Assembly: GCF_021726515.1 (NCBI RefSeq)
Contig: NZ_JAKKCJ010000002.1
Span: 310,001-374,000, forward strand
DNA length: 64,000 nt
Reading direction: 5' to 3'
DNA from: Vibrio sp. CK2-1
GTDB taxonomy: Bacteria; Pseudomonadota; Gammaproteobacteria; Enterobacterales; Vibrionaceae
Positions within the stretch are counted from its first letter, which is position 1. The number at the start of each line of letters is the position of its first letter. The notes beneath the pieces are model-generated. The model ran no database searches. It was not told where the DNA came from and saw only the letters and a program-made list of their open reading frames with translations. The translations under genes were made by a program, and so were the position numbers. Of the stretch, positions 19,901-29,185 are shown one piece after another.

Positions 19901-20658
19901 AAGCGAAGCGTTTGTATGAAGATGCCAATGTTTTCTTAGATCAAATCGAGCAAGAAGGCATTCTGAAAGCTAGCGGTATGTGCGGTATGTTCCCGGCAAA
20001 TAGTGTCGGGGATGATATCGAAGTGTATGCGGACGAAACTCGTAGCGACGTGATTAAAGTATTGCACAATCTTCGTCAACAAACTGAAAAGCCAAAAGGT
20101 CCGAACTACTGTTTATCGGACTACATTGCGCCAAAAGACAGTGGTAAAGCCGATTGGATTGGTGGCTTTGCCGTCACCGGTGGTATTGGTGAGCGTGAAC
20201 TAGCCGATGCTTATAAAGCGCAAGGTGATGACTTTAATGCCATTATGATCCAAGCGGTAGCCGACCGTTTAGCCGAAGCGTTTGCAGAATATATGCATGA
20301 ACAAGTGCGTAAAGATATTTGGGGCTATGCCGCGGATGAGAATTTAACCAATAATGATTTGATCCGTGAAAAGTACCAAGGTATCCGCCCTGCGCCAGGT
20401 TATCCTGCTTGTCCAGAACATACTGAAAAAGGCAGCTTGTGGGAGCTTCTAAAAGTTGAAGAAACCATCGGCATGTCTTTGACCACTAGCTATGCCATGT
20501 GGCCGGGCGCATCGGTTTCTGGTTGGTATTTCTCACATCCAGATTCACGCTACTTTGCAATTGCCCAGATCCAACAAGATCAAGCGGAAGAATACGCACA
20601 GCGTAAAGGCTGGGATGAAGTGGCAATGGAGAAATGGCTGGGGCCGAATTTGAGTTGA
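16960..20658 (+). CDS. metH: Cobalamin-dependent methionine synthase
   Basis: MetH transfers a methyl group from methyltetrahydrofolate to homocysteine through cobalamin. The 1232-residue protein has four modules: homocysteine-binding (1-~330) with zinc ligands Cys255, Cys318 and Cys319; pterin-binding (~360-620); B12-binding (~660-900) with the lower cobalt ligand His767 in GDVHDIGKN; and a reactivation domain (~905-1232) that binds S-adenosylmethionine. All motif residues are offset by +8 from E. coli. Translation starts at GTG 16960 after an AGGAAAGAGG ribosome site. It is single and ends at a terminator at 20717. Confidence 0.98.
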   Translation: MAGSTNSHHNEVKHQIQELLKSRILLIDGGMGTMIQSHQLQENDYRGERFADWHSDLKGNNDLLVLTQPQLIKKLHSDYLAAGADILETNTFNATTIAMADYDMESLSAEINFAAAKLAREVADEWTAKTPDKPRFVAGVLGPTNRTCSISPDVNDPGFRNVSFDELVTAYSESTRALIEGGADIIMIETIFDTLNAKACAFAVLSVFDELGFKLPVMISGTITDASGRTLSGQTTEAFYNALRHVEPLSFGLNCALGPNELRQYVEELSRISESHVSAHPNAGLPNAFGEYDLEPREMAKHIQEWAESGFLNMVGGCCGTTPEHIRQMARVVEGVKPRALPALPKACRLSGLEPLTIDKDSLFVNVGERTNVTGSAKFKRLIVEEQYDEALDVAREQVANGAQIIDINMDEGMLDAKACMERFLNLCASEPEISKVPIMVDSSKWDVIEAGLKCVQGKGIVNSISMKEGVENFIEQAKLIRRYGAAVIVMAFDEVGQADTRERKTEICTKAYRILVDEVGFPPEDVIFDPNIFAIATGIDEHNNYAVDFIEAVGDIKRDLPYAMISGGVSNVSFSFRGNNYVREAIHAVFLYHCFKRGMDMGIVNAGQLEIYDNVPEKLRNAVEDVVLNRHADATENLLELAEQYRSNGVGKVEDPALLEWRTWEVEKRLEHALVKGITEFIVEDTEEARAKAAKPLEVIEGPLMDGMNVVGDLFGEGKMFLPQVVKSARVMKQAVAYLEPYINAEKQVGQTNGKILLATVKGDVHDIGKNIVGVVLQCNNYEIIDLGVMVPTETILKVAKEQNVDIIGLSGLITPSLDEMVHVAKEMERQGFDLPLLIGGATTSKAHTAVKIEQNYSQPVVYVNNASRAVGVCSALLSDTLRPAFVEKLNLDYDRVRDQHARKRPRTKPVTLEQARNNKVNIDWQTYTPPAPVKPGVHVFEHIDTAILRQYIDWTPFFLTWGLMGKYPSIFDHEEVGEEAKRLYEDANVFLDQIEQEGILKASGMCGMFPANSVGDDIEVYADETRSDVIKVLHNLRQQTEKPKGPNYCLSDYIAPKDSGKADWIGGFAVTGGIGERELADAYKAQGDDFNAIMIQAVADRLAEAFAEYMHEQVRKDIWGYAADENLTNNDLIREKYQGIRPAPGYPACPEHTEKGSLWELLKVEETIGMSLTTSYAMWPGASVSGWYFSHPDSRYFAIAQIQQDQAEEYAQRKGWDEVAMEKWLGPNLS

Positions 20659-20660
20659 TT

Positions 20661-20712
20661 ATCGTTACTCGGGCGCTTTGCTGCTAGGACGCTTACGCTA
20701 CTCGTAATACGA
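20661..20712. repeat. Heptad-phased intergenic element (copy at metH 3' end)
   Basis: The 52 bp directly after metH contain CGTTACTCGGGCGCT, GCTGCTAGGACGC and GCTACTCGTAATACG, the same words that make up longer intergenic elements elsewhere in the window (CTCG/CTAG spaced by sevens, with a GGCGCTTTGC-type core). It is a short or decayed copy. It is non-coding and located upstream of the metH terminator. Confidence 0.6.
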
Positions 20713-20716
20713 AAAA

Positions 20717-20754
20717 GAAAACGCTATCAGAGTTACATCTGCTGGCGTTTTTTG
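20717..20754 (+). terminator. Terminator after metH
   Basis: The stem AACGCTATCAGA pairs with TCTGCTGGCGTT (one mismatch and one G-T) around a 6-nt loop, and six or more T residues follow. Confidence 0.8.
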
Positions 20755-20815
20755 TTTTTGATAAAAGGACATAGAATAAAAAGGGGTCGAGATTTATTCT
20801 TTTGTAGGTAGAGAT

Positions 20816-20848
20816 AAAAAAAACGGTACTGATCATTCTTCAGTACCA
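20816..20848 (-). terminator. Terminator after lysC (minus strand)
   Basis: Reading on the minus strand, GGTACTGA pairs with TCAGTACC around a 7-nt loop and is followed by G and eight T residues. It lies 54 bp beyond the lysC stop codon. Confidence 0.88.
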
Positions 20849-20850
20849 CT

Positions 20851-20900
20851 TTGCTTTTTCGAGAAACGAGCACCGAGAAACGAAGTGCCCGATAATCGAA
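20851..20900. repeat. Heptad-phased intergenic element (copy at lysC 3' end)
   Basis: TCGAGAAACGAGCACCGAGAAACGAAGTGCCCG is present in pieces: heptads CGAGAAA, CGAGCAC and CGAGAAA followed by the core GAAGTGCCCG. The same core occurs in the copies near 43130 and 45612. It is located between the lysC terminator and the lysC stop. Confidence 0.7.
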
Positions 20901-20901
20901 C

Positions 20902-22266
20902 TTACTCAAACAACTCCCGATGCAACACTTCTACCGCAGTTTTCGCTTCCGCTTCTCCTACCAAGAAACATAAGTTATGCGGGCTCGCGCCGTAACAAAT
21001 CATACGTAAGTTGAAATCTTCTAGCGCGCTGAATACTTGTTTAGCGTAGCCTTTTTTAGCACTCATCTTATTACCGATTAATGCGACTAGGCTTAGGTTA
21101 TACTCCACTTCAACTAGGCTGAGCTGTTCTAGCTCTGCTCGAACCTCAGCTGGTAGTTCAGGAGCTTGGCCAGAGGTATTGGTTTGATCCAGAGTCAATG
21201 ACACACTGACTTCAGAGGTTGTGATCAAGTCTACTGAGATTTGATATTTCGCTAAAATATTAAAAACTTGCGCTAAGAATCCATAAGTTTGGAACATATC
21301 AGGGCTGCGTAATGTCACCATGGTTTGGTTATTACGTAACGCTAATGCGCGGAATAGTGGTGCGCTTTCTACTTGTTTGCGGATCCAAGTGCCACCTTTT
21401 TCTGGTTCGCGAGAAGATCCAACAAATACTGGGATCTGGTGACGAAGCGCAGGAAGTAGGGTCGAAGGATGCAAAATTTTGGCACCAAAGTTAGCCATTT
21501 CAGAGGCTTCACTAAAGCTAATTTCAGGAATCGGAGTTGCTTTTGGCGCAATGCGAGGATCGGTGGTGTAGATCCCCGGAACATCGGTCCAAATTTCTAA
21601 ACCTGAAGCTTTAACCGCCTCGGCAATTAATGCTGCGCTGTAATCACTACCACCACGACCAAGCGTTGTGGTGTTGCCATCAGCATCGCTGCCAATAAAG
21701 CCTTGGGTGATCACGACATGTTGCTGGCAAAGTGGAGTGAGCTTTTGTTGTGCCAGAACAGAAATATCGGCAATAATTGGCTCTGCTTTACCATGATCAG
21801 AATTGGTACGTAGTACTTCGCGAATATCAAATCGAACTGCGTTAATGCCGCGCTCTACCATCAATTGCGTCAAAATGTGAGTCGACATTAATTCGCCACA
21901 CGCCACGATATGATCAGTTAGTTTGTCGCTCGATTGGAATGAAGCCGCTTCAGCCATGCTAGAAAGGGTAGTTAAAATAGTATCTACCGCATGTCGCGTT
22001 TTTTCTTGATCGGAAAATTGCTCAATAATGCTGTAATGAATAGCGCGAATTTTCTCTAAAGTCGCAAGGCGATCATCCGAGTTTTGTACCCCAAGCGCTA
22101 ACTCAACCAATAAATTAGTCACGCCAGAACAGGCGCTACTGACAACCAGTTTCGTTGACGGGTTATCTTCAATAATTGCGGCACAACGGCTCATGGCTTC
22201 GAAATTCGCCACACTGGTGCCACCAAACTTTGCTACGTTAAATGCGCTCACGGCATTGTCTCCCAT
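20902..22266 (-). CDS. lysC: Lysine-sensitive aspartokinase III
   Basis: LysC phosphorylates aspartate at the entry to the lysine, threonine and methionine pathways and is feedback-inhibited by lysine. The start at 22266 (MGDNAVSAFNVAKFGGTSV) gives 454 residues, matching E. coli LysC (449). A longer reading back to 22347 would run into the riboswitch leader and lacks homology. The kinase motif KFGGTSV is at about 11-17, GRGGSDYSAAL at about 200, and two ACT domains form the C-terminal ~150 residues. The single-function form (no homoserine dehydrogenase domain) and the lysine riboswitch upstream identify it as the lysine-regulated isoenzyme. Confidence 0.95.
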   Translation of the reverse strand: MGDNAVSAFNVAKFGGTSVANFEAMSRCAAIIEDNPSTKLVVSSACSGVTNLLVELALGVQNSDDRLATLEKIRAIHYSIIEQFSDQEKTRHAVDTILTTLSSMAEAASFQSSDKLTDHIVACGELMSTHILTQLMVERGINAVRFDIREVLRTNSDHGKAEPIIADISVLAQQKLTPLCQQHVVITQGFIGSDADGNTTTLGRGGSDYSAALIAEAVKASGLEIWTDVPGIYTTDPRIAPKATPIPEISFSEASEMANFGAKILHPSTLLPALRHQIPVFVGSSREPEKGGTWIRKQVESAPLFRALALRNNQTMVTLRSPDMFQTYGFLAQVFNILAKYQISVDLITTSEVSVSLTLDQTNTSGQAPELPAEVRAELEQLSLVEVEYNLSLVALIGNKMSAKKGYAKQVFSALEDFNLRMICYGASPHNLCFLVGEAEAKTAVEVLHRELFE

Positions 22267-22380
22267 AATTCTCAAATAAAGCTCATTGATATCAATAAGC
22301 AAACGTCCAATGTTGAAGAGAGATTTCTTAGAGCGGGGGAAATACATAGAAGTGAATCACTAGAATCGTGACCATGTAAA

Positions 22381-22556
22381 TCTTAGAAGCTCTTCACTAA
22401 GTGAGGTACTCAGTGACAATTGCCAGGATTCAACCTGAACAACCGATGCGATAAATTTCCGAGCATTTACCCATCTCGGCGTAACTCCCCCTGAATGACA
22501 AGTTTTGGATCTCGGGATCCACTAGTCATCTGCCTGGGTTACGCTCCTCTTCCTTT
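22381..22556 (-). promoter_or_regulatory. Lysine riboswitch (L box) of lysC
   Basis: On the minus strand the leader shows conserved lysine-aptamer blocks in order: AAGAGGAGCG, then CAGGGGGAGTTACGCCGAGA, then CAGGTTGAATCCTGGCAATT followed by GTCACTGAG, and a 3' strand GAGCTTCTAAG that can close P1 with GGAAG. These match the E. coli lysC leader in order and spacing as I remember it. The aptamer ends about 115 nt before the lysC start, leaving an expression platform. High lysine is expected to turn lysC off, by termination or by hiding the ribosome site; I did not resolve which. Confidence 0.9.
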
Positions 22557-22588
22557 TCAACCATTATCCTATGGTCGAAAGAGTCTCC

Positions 22589-22617
22589 ATTGAACGTTGT
22601 TGCACCAAAAAAGTCAA
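22589..22617 (-). promoter_or_regulatory. Candidate sigma-70 promoter for lysC
   Basis: On the minus strand TTGACT (22617-22612) and TTCAAT (22594-22589) are separated by exactly 17 bp, about 30 bp upstream of the lysine aptamer. The -35 hexamer is near consensus and the -10 hexamer is moderate. Confidence 0.6.
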
Positions 22618-22696
22618 TAATAGAAAAGTATTTGATAACATTTTTTCAACTTTATTTGTCGACAATAAAATTCAATAATGTACACAATTAATTGAG

Positions 22697-22862
22697 CAAG
22701 CTCACAGCTTTATGGCTTCGCGATGAGGAGACTCTCAGAGCGTGGTAATTTTATTTATACAGCACACAAATTTCGCCGTTGTTTTTACGAGGCTCCCCAA
22801 AAGCTGAAGTAAAGTTGTTATCGAGCGAATGATAAATATGGAATACACCATTAAGGATTATT
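22697..22862 (+). promoter_or_regulatory. Possible structured leader upstream of aminotransferase gene
   Basis: Two long-range complementary segments nest inside each other: CAGCTTT (22705-22711) with AAAGCTG (22800-22806), and GGAGACTC (22727-22734) with GAGGCTCC (22789-22796, one A-G mismatch). They enclose about 54 nt with further weak pairings. I did not recognise it as a known riboswitch class. It ends about 55 nt before the aminotransferase start. That it is a regulatory RNA is inference from foldback and position only. Confidence 0.4.
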
Positions 22863-23984
22863 ATGACAATTCAGCGCTTTTTTCCACCTCGTCGCATTTT
22901 GATGGGCCCGGGTCCTTCTGATATTTCATCGGATGTTCTGCAAGCTTTAAGTCGCCCAACGGTCGGTCACCTAGATCCACTGTTTATCGGCATGATGGAT
23001 GAAGTGAAAACGCTTCTGAAATATGCTTTTCAAACCGAAAATGACTTTACGATTCCAGTTTCAGCACCCGGCAGTGCCGGTATGGAAGCGTGCTTTGTTA
23101 ACCTGATTGAGCCCGGTGATAAAGTGATTATTTGCCGTAATGGTGTGTTTGGCGAACGTATGCGTGAAAATGCGATTCGTAGTGGCGCGGAAGTGGTGCT
23201 GGTGGATGATGAATGGGGCAAACCGGTTAGTGTCGATAAAGTAGCCGCCGCTTTTGCGGAAAACTCAGATGCTAAAATTCTGGCCTTTGTTCATGCTGAA
23301 ACCTCAACCGGTGCATTAAGTGATGCGCAAGTACTATCAAAAGTGGCTAAGCAATATGATGCGTTGACCATTGTTGATGCAGTCACCTCACTTGGTGGTG
23401 TGCCTCTTAAAGTCGATGAGTGGCAGTTAGATGCGGTGTATTCCGGTAGTCAAAAATGTCTATCGTGCGTACCGGGTTTATCGCCAGTGACTTTCTCTCC
23501 AAAAGCGATTGCTAAGATTCAAGCAAGAACAACACCAGTACAAAGTTGGTTTTTAGATCAAAGCCTAGTGCTTGGTTACTGGAGTGGCGAAGGTAAACGT
23601 AGTTATCACCATACTGCGCCAGTGAATAGTCTATATGCGTTACATGAAGCTTTACTTGGTTTGTATAACGAAGGGCTAGAAAATGCCTGGCAACGTCATG
23701 CTGATATGCACCAGAAACTCAAACAAGGTCTAGAAGAATTAGGCTTTACCTATGTAGTAGATGAAGAGTGTCGTTTGCCGCAATTGAACTCTGTGTATTT
23801 ACCAGAAGGCGTTGACGATGCCAAAACCCGCCAGCATTTACTTGAAGAATATAATCTTGAAGTCGGCGGCGGTTTAGGTGCGTTAGCTGGCAAGGTATGG
23901 CGTATCGGCTTGATGGGATATAGCGCCAAAAGTGAAAATGTGGCGTTATGTTTGAAAGCGTTACAAGAGACGATAGAGAGGTAA
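22863..23984 (+). CDS. Class V aminotransferase (alanine-glyoxylate/serine-pyruvate type)
   Basis: This 373-residue PLP enzyme is of the alanine-glyoxylate / serine-glyoxylate aminotransferase type. The N-terminal LMGPGPSDISSDVL signature is followed by the PLP lysine, Lys198, in YSGSQKCLSCVPGLSP, and the family's substrate-site Arg region near RIGLMGY at the C-terminus. Precise substrates cannot be read from the sequence; a role in glycine, serine or glyoxylate metabolism is likely. The gene is preceded by a possible structured leader and followed directly by a heptad repeat element. Its position between lysC and pglL matches V. cholerae gene order as I recall it. Confidence 0.88.
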   Translation: MTIQRFFPPRRILMGPGPSDISSDVLQALSRPTVGHLDPLFIGMMDEVKTLLKYAFQTENDFTIPVSAPGSAGMEACFVNLIEPGDKVIICRNGVFGERMRENAIRSGAEVVLVDDEWGKPVSVDKVAAAFAENSDAKILAFVHAETSTGALSDAQVLSKVAKQYDALTIVDAVTSLGGVPLKVDEWQLDAVYSGSQKCLSCVPGLSPVTFSPKAIAKIQARTTPVQSWFLDQSLVLGYWSGEGKRSYHHTAPVNSLYALHEALLGLYNEGLENAWQRHADMHQKLKQGLEELGFTYVVDEECRLPQLNSVYLPEGVDDAKTRQHLLEEYNLEVGGGLGALAGKVWRIGLMGYSAKSENVALCLKALQETIER

Positions 23985-24168
23985 CGACTCTCGGAGGCTT
24001 CGCTTATCGTAGCTCGTTACTCGAAATATACTTCGGATCTTTTTGCTACAAGAAGTAAAAAATTCGAGCAACGAGTTACCGAGTTTCAACCATGCTTTCT
24101 CGTGATGTGAATTTAGCTTTTGCTTTTTCTAGTCACTAGAAGCGAAGCGCTCAAGTAACGAGCTACGT
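23985..24168. repeat. Heptad-phased intergenic element between aminotransferase gene and pglL
   Basis: The whole 180-bp gap between convergent genes is made of family words: CGTAGCTCGTTACTCGAAAT on the left arm, then GAGCAACGAGTTACCGAG as its rough complement, then CTAGTCACTAGAAGCGAAGC with GCTCAAGTAACGAGCTACG. Left arms read CTCGTNN and right arms read NNACGAG, so the element can fold back on itself. It is non-coding. Confidence 0.75.
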
Positions 24169-24170
24169 TT

Positions 24171-25961
24171 CTATTTTTCCTGTACCGCTTTAGCCTCCGA
24201 TGCCGCCTCTGCCCTTGAAACCCTCTCCTCTGGCGGAATATAACGAATCTTTGAAAAATCCTGTTTAGGGAATAAGAAACTGGCTTCCTTACGGATTTGT
24301 TCTGCTTTTCTATCATCGCCAATGCCTTGGTAGGCTACGATCAGTTTTGAATAAAATGCCGCTCTTGGTTTGCGCTTGATGACTTGGGTCGCCCAATCAA
24401 TATAAGGCTGGATGTATTCTGGATTATCAAGATGCAAGCCAATGTTGAGTTGAGTACTGTACACATCCCAATCAAATCTATCTTTCCAAACGCTAGGGTT
24501 GGTCACTTGGTTTAATAAATCTGGATTGATCGGTCTGGTATATTCAAATCGACTGAGAACATTATTGGTATGCAGCGCGGTGATCATAAAAAACGCGGTA
24601 ATGATCGGGATGACTAATGAAAATACACTCAATAAACTTTTGGTTATCTTGCTAAAGCTCACCACTTTATATTGAGAGGTTAACTGATCGACCCAGTAGA
24701 TAAGTATCACAAAGATGATCCAGTGGATCGCAGAGTGATAAAACGGATATTCAAGTTGGGTATGCAGCACGATTGGGAAAAATAAAGCGATTAACGCCAA
24801 ACGGGTTCCTGATTGAGACTTTCGCACTTTACGAAACACCATCAAGGCCGCAATGAGCAAACCAAGTACCGATACGATGCCGCCTTCTACCGCCCAATAT
24901 AAAATCTCATTATGTGGATGATCCATCGAAGGTAATCCCGGATGGTAGTCAGGATTTAGCTGGTGCTGCCTTGCGGTGTAAACCATATAAGCCGGTTCAA
25001 ACTGACCATAGCCATATCCGGTTAGTGGCTTTTCTATCACCATATCTAAGGTTTGCGGAAAGGTATAACGACGCGGACTTTCTAAATTAGATTTTTGAGC
25101 AATTAACTCATTACCACCATTGGCAGTTGCAAGCGTATAACCGCCAGCCAAACCGATAATGATTGAAATAAGCCATAATGACATTATTCGCTTTGGTAAG
25201 AATTTAGCGAGATATGGGATCAGCAGAACGGTAGAAACGGTCGCGCCTAACCAGCCGGTACGCGAGGCCAGTACCCATAATAATGGAATGGTGATAATTG
25301 GCATTAACAGCAACAAGCCGGAGAATACTTTATGTATCTGGACATTGGTTTGATTCTGTCTCGCCAATAAGTAAGAACCTATGGCGAGCCCTGTAGCTAG
25401 AAAGCTCGCGGTGACATTAGGTTGTTGGAATATTGCGAATGGACGATTCTGTTCGGTGTTGTAACCAAATGAATTACCCGGCTCTAAAAATAAGTATTGA
25501 AAGTAACTGTAGGCAGCTTCGATACATACCGCGCCAACGATGAGAAGTAAGAGCGTCTGCTTTTGTTTAATCGACAGCGGATATTGATGCAAAATCAGTA
25601 GCAACAACCAACCTGCCCATAGCCCGATCAAACGTAGCATGGCATCTTGAACATTGGCGGTCGAATAGAAAATTGGCAGAGTCAAAATAATACAAGCAAT
25701 AAACATCACTATGGTGAGGCTAGTAATGCGTAACACTCGCTGATTGGCAATCGCATACAAGCCAATCCCAAAGCTAACACTTAAGGCTAACCAAGTGGTG
25801 GAATTGAAAGATAAAGCGAGTCCCGCACCACCTGGATTTGGTTGGAAAAAATGCATGGCAAGTAAGAACACCACACCTAGCGACCAAAGAAATGGTTTGG
25901 CTAAGATATTAGGTTCAGGCACTTCTTCAAGTTTTGTGCCTTGGATATGTAACGTTGCCAT
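24171..25961 (-). CDS. pglL: PglL-type O-oligosaccharyltransferase (Wzy_C family)
   Basis: This 596-residue inner-membrane protein has about twelve hydrophobic segments, a large periplasmic loop with the conserved HPHNEILYWAVEGG motif at about 350, and a soluble C-terminal region (about 470-596). This is the layout of PglL/Wzy_C oligosaccharyltransferases, which transfer lipid-linked glycans to Ser/Thr of secreted proteins. Wzy polymerases and WaaL ligases share the fold, so PglL is preferred on length, the C-terminal domain, and position next to uvrA, where V. cholerae carries its characterised pglL. Substrates are unknown. Both ends of the gene are flanked by heptad repeat elements. Confidence 0.8.
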   Translation of the reverse strand: MATLHIQGTKLEEVPEPNILAKPFLWSLGVVFLLAMHFFQPNPGGAGLALSFNSTTWLALSVSFGIGLYAIANQRVLRITSLTIVMFIACIILTLPIFYSTANVQDAMLRLIGLWAGWLLLLILHQYPLSIKQKQTLLLLIVGAVCIEAAYSYFQYLFLEPGNSFGYNTEQNRPFAIFQQPNVTASFLATGLAIGSYLLARQNQTNVQIHKVFSGLLLLMPIITIPLLWVLASRTGWLGATVSTVLLIPYLAKFLPKRIMSLWLISIIIGLAGGYTLATANGGNELIAQKSNLESPRRYTFPQTLDMVIEKPLTGYGYGQFEPAYMVYTARQHQLNPDYHPGLPSMDHPHNEILYWAVEGGIVSVLGLLIAALMVFRKVRKSQSGTRLALIALFFPIVLHTQLEYPFYHSAIHWIIFVILIYWVDQLTSQYKVVSFSKITKSLLSVFSLVIPIITAFFMITALHTNNVLSRFEYTRPINPDLLNQVTNPSVWKDRFDWDVYSTQLNIGLHLDNPEYIQPYIDWATQVIKRKPRAAFYSKLIVAYQGIGDDRKAEQIRKEASFLFPKQDFSKIRYIPPEERVSRAEAASEAKAVQEK

Positions 25962-26036
25962 GTACAGTGCAGCCTCTAGATGTTTGATTTGCCTATAGGG
26001 CGGCTATATTAGCATTGTTTGTAGAAAAAGTGATTT

Positions 26037-26137
26037 ACGAATCTCGAGCACTTCGTTTTTCGTTTCTCGTTACTCGACCTATGCTTTGCTTTTCCGATAA
26101 ACGAGTAGCAAAGCGGCCTAGCAACGAGATACGAATC
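26037..26137. repeat. Heptad-phased intergenic element between pglL and uvrA
   Basis: The left arm is CTCGAGCACTTCG plus the heptads CGTTTCT and CGTTACT; a middle GCTTTGCTTTTCCG follows, and the right arm is AAACGAGTAGCAAAGC and GCAACGAGATACG. The arms are rough inverted complements. The core CTCGAGCACTTCG is the reverse complement of the GAAGTGCTCGAG core seen near 43130. It fills most of the 177-bp gap just upstream of pglL and just after uvrA. Confidence 0.78.
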
Positions 26138-26138
26138 C

Positions 26139-28964
26139 TTACTTCAACAACGGCTTAAGAAAGTGCGCTGTATGCGATCCTTTCACCTTAACCACTTGCT
26201 CTGGTGTGCCTGCTGCGATGATTTCGCCGCCGCCGCTGCCACCTTCAGGGCCTAGGTCGACAATCCAATCAGCCGTTTTAATCACATCTAGGTTGTGCTC
26301 AATCACCACTACGGTATTGCCGTGATCACGTAGGCGATGTAGAACGTTTAATAGCTGCTGAATATCGTGGAAATGCAGCCCGGTTGTCGGCTCATCCAAG
26401 ATATATAAGGTTTTACCAGTATCGCGTTTGGACAGCTCTTTCGCCAATTTAACGCGTTGTGCCTCGCCGCCAGATAACGTGGTGGCTGCTTGGCCTAGTC
26501 GGATATAAGACAGACCCACATCAATCAGAGTTTTCAGTTTTCTGGCAATCACAGGTACAGGTTCAAAGAAAGTGTGAGCATCTTCGACCGTCATTTCCAG
26601 CACTTCATCAATGCTCTTACCTTTGTAACGTACATCTAAAGTTTCGCGGTTATAACGTTTACCTTTACAGGCATCACAAGGTACATACACATCCGGTAAG
26701 AAGTGCATTTCTACTTTGATAACCCCATCACCTTGGCAAGCTTCACAACGACCACCTCGGACGTTAAAGCTAAAGCGGCCTGGTTTATAACCACGAGAAC
26801 GAGACTCTTGTGTGCCGGCAAACAGTTCACGAATTGGGGTAAAAATGCCCGTGTAGGTGGCAGGATTTGAACGTGGGGTTCGGCCAATTGGGCTTTGGTT
26901 GATATCGATGACTTTATCAAAGTGCTCTAGCCCATTAATTTTTTTATAAGGTGCGGCCTCAGCAGTAGTCGCGCCATTTAAGCGAGCATGAGCAATTTTA
27001 AAGAAAGTATCGTTAATCAGAGTCGATTTACCTGAGCCAGAAACACCTGTAACACAAGTTAATAAACCAACTGGAATGGAGAGGTTAACGTTTTGTAGGT
27101 TATTACCTGTTGCGCCAAGCAGTTCAACGGTTTTCTTCTTATCAATCGGAGTGCGCTTCTTGGGTACTTCAATTTGCTTAACGCCACTTAAGTATTGGCC
27201 GGTAAGAGAGTTAGGGTTGTCGAGAATATCTTGCATTGTCCCTTCGGCAATTACGTTACCACCATGGACACCCGCACCCGGGCCAATATCAATGACGTGA
27301 TCGGCTGCGCGAATCGCATCTTCATCGTGCTCAACAACGATAACTGTGTTTCCTAGATCACGCAGATGGATCAAGGTTTTCAGTAGGCGTTCATTGTCTC
27401 TTTGATGCAAACCAATCGACGGTTCATCGAGTACGTACATAACGCCCACTAAACCAGCACCGATTTGACTGGCAAGACGAATACGTTGTGCTTCACCGCC
27501 AGAAAGGGTTTCAGCACTACGCGATAAATTGAGGTAATTTAAGCCGACATTAATTAGGAAATTTAAGCGGTCATTGATTTCTTTTAAGATCTTCTCTGCG
27601 ATCTGAGCACGTTGCCCGGTGAGTTTTAATGACTCAAAAAATTGCAACGCACCATGAATACTCATTTCTACCACTTGAGGTAGCGCTGTACTTTCAATAA
27701 ACACATGACGAGCCTCGGTCTTTAGACGCGCGCCACCACAGCTAGAGCATGACTTATTGGAGATATATTTAGACAGTTCTTCACGTACCGAGTTAGATTC
27801 AGTTTCATGATAACGGCGGTTAAGGTTATTTAAGATCCCTTCAAAAGCATGACGTTTAATTCGAGTATCTCCGCGATCATTAACGTACTTAAATTCGATT
27901 TCTTCCTTTTTCGAACCATGTAGTACTACATCACGGACTTTCTTCGGCAGTTTGTTAAATGGCTGCTGTAGGTCAAAACCATAATGTTCGGACAGTGCAG
28001 TTAGCATGTGGAAGTAATAGAAGTTCTTTTTATCCCAGCCACGGATCGCGCCATTAGCGAGACTTAAACTCTCATCTTGAATTACGCGCTCTGCGTCAAA
28101 GTATTGCTGAACCCCGAGTCCGTCACAGGTTTCACAAGCACCTGCTGGGTTGTTAAAAGAAAATAGACGCGGTTCTAGTTCACGCATGCTGTAGCCACAA
28201 TGCGAGCAAGCGAAATTAGCAGAAAAGATAATGTCGTCTTGCTGTGAATCGTCCATCCAAGTAATGGTGGCCGTACCGCCCGATAATTCTAATGCGGTCT
28301 CAAAAGATTCAGCTAAACGCTGTTGCAATCCATCACGCACTTTAAAGCGATCTACTACTACTTCAATCGTGTGTTTCTTATGTAACTCAAGGGTAGGTGG
28401 ATCAGAAAGATCGCACGTTTCGCCATCAATACGTGCGCGGATAAAACCTTGAGCTGCGAGGTTTTGCAGTGTTTTTACATGCTCGCCTTTTCGTTCTTTG
28501 ATGATAGGCGCTAACAGCATTAGTTTGCTGTTTTCTGGTAGCTCTAATACTTTGTCTACCATTTGTGAAATAGTTTGCGCCGCTAATGGAGTGTTGTGAT
28601 CTGGGCAGCGTGGCTCACCGACACGAGCGTACAATAAACGTAAATAATCGTAGATTTCAGTGATTGTACCCACGGTTGAACGAGGGTTATGCGAGGTGGA
28701 TTTTTGCTCGATGGAAATAGCAGGAGACAAACCTTCGATATGATCGACATCGGGCTTTTCCATTAACGATAAAAACTGGCGAGCATAAGCAGAAAGCGAT
28801 TCAACATAGCGGCGTTGGCCTTCAGCATACAAAGTATCAAAAGCCAGCGAAGATTTACCAGAACCCGATAATCCTGTGATAACAATAAGTTTGTCACGTG
28901 GCATGGTCAGGTTGATATTTTTTAGGTTATGGGTACGGGCTCCGCGAACTTCAATTGTTTCCAT
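26139..28964 (-). CDS. uvrA: UvrABC excinuclease subunit A
   Basis: UvrA is the damage-sensing ATPase of nucleotide excision repair. The 941-residue protein has two ABC modules, each with a Walker A motif (GLSGSGKS at 31-38 and GVSGSGKS at about 637-644) and a signature (LSGGEAQRI and LSGGEAQRV). Zinc-binding CxxC pairs are seen in [13 protein letters not shown] with CETCDG, and in CEACQGDG with CDACKG. A LexA box lies about 118 bp upstream of the start, so SOS induction is expected. The gene has its own promoter region separated from galU by a terminator. Confidence 0.98.
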   Translation of the reverse strand: METIEVRGARTHNLKNINLTMPRDKLIVITGLSGSGKSSLAFDTLYAEGQRRYVESLSAYARQFLSLMEKPDVDHIEGLSPAISIEQKSTSHNPRSTVGTITEIYDYLRLLYARVGEPRCPDHNTPLAAQTISQMVDKVLELPENSKLMLLAPIIKERKGEHVKTLQNLAAQGFIRARIDGETCDLSDPPTLELHKKHTIEVVVDRFKVRDGLQQRLAESFETALELSGGTATITWMDDSQQDDIIFSANFACSHCGYSMRELEPRLFSFNNPAGACETCDGLGVQQYFDAERVIQDESLSLANGAIRGWDKKNFYYFHMLTALSEHYGFDLQQPFNKLPKKVRDVVLHGSKKEEIEFKYVNDRGDTRIKRHAFEGILNNLNRRYHETESNSVREELSKYISNKSCSSCGGARLKTEARHVFIESTALPQVVEMSIHGALQFFESLKLTGQRAQIAEKILKEINDRLNFLINVGLNYLNLSRSAETLSGGEAQRIRLASQIGAGLVGVMYVLDEPSIGLHQRDNERLLKTLIHLRDLGNTVIVVEHDEDAIRAADHVIDIGPGAGVHGGNVIAEGTMQDILDNPNSLTGQYLSGVKQIEVPKKRTPIDKKKTVELLGATGNNLQNVNLSIPVGLLTCVTGVSGSGKSTLINDTFFKIAHARLNGATTAEAAPYKKINGLEHFDKVIDINQSPIGRTPRSNPATYTGIFTPIRELFAGTQESRSRGYKPGRFSFNVRGGRCEACQGDGVIKVEMHFLPDVYVPCDACKGKRYNRETLDVRYKGKSIDEVLEMTVEDAHTFFEPVPVIARKLKTLIDVGLSYIRLGQAATTLSGGEAQRVKLAKELSKRDTGKTLYILDEPTTGLHFHDIQQLLNVLHRLRDHGNTVVVIEHNLDVIKTADWIVDLGPEGGSGGGEIIAAGTPEQVVKVKGSHTAHFLKPLLK

Positions 28965-29081
28965 GCTTCACGCTCTCATAAATGATAGAAGTGATACCAA
29001 TTTGTGCATTGGTGAGTATTGAATACTAAGTATAAGTAGTAGATAAGTATTACATAGGTTAAGAAAAGTGGAAATAGTTAG

Positions 29082-29097
29082 CTGTATAAAAATACAG
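29082..29097 (-). promoter_or_regulatory. LexA (SOS) box upstream of uvrA
   Basis: CTGTATAAAAATACAG matches the LexA consensus CTGT-N8-ACAG perfectly with an AT-rich centre. It is about 118 bp upstream of uvrA, a known SOS gene. Confidence 0.88.
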
Positions 29098-29120
29098 TTG
29101 TAGTGATTGATGATAGATAT

Positions 29121-29154
29121 AAAGAAAGGCCGTAATAGCAATCTATTACGGCCT
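29121..29154 (-). terminator. Terminator after galU (minus strand)
   Basis: A 12-bp perfect stem (AGGCCGTAATAG with CTATTACGGCCT) and a 4-nt loop are followed on the minus strand by TTCTTTAT, 32 bp past the galU stop. It separates galU from the uvrA promoter region. Confidence 0.85.
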
Positions 29155-29185
29155 AGGAGAGTTTACGACTTAAGAAGATTACGGG

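Noticed and set aside
22697..22810. Glycine riboswitch ahead of the aminotransferase gene
   Set aside because: Some GGAGA and CUCUCAG words are present, but the conserved core and tandem-aptamer layout are absent.
23985..26137. Composite transposon carrying pglL
   Set aside because: The flanking elements are not terminal inverted repeats of an insertion sequence, no transposase is present and no target-site duplication is visible.
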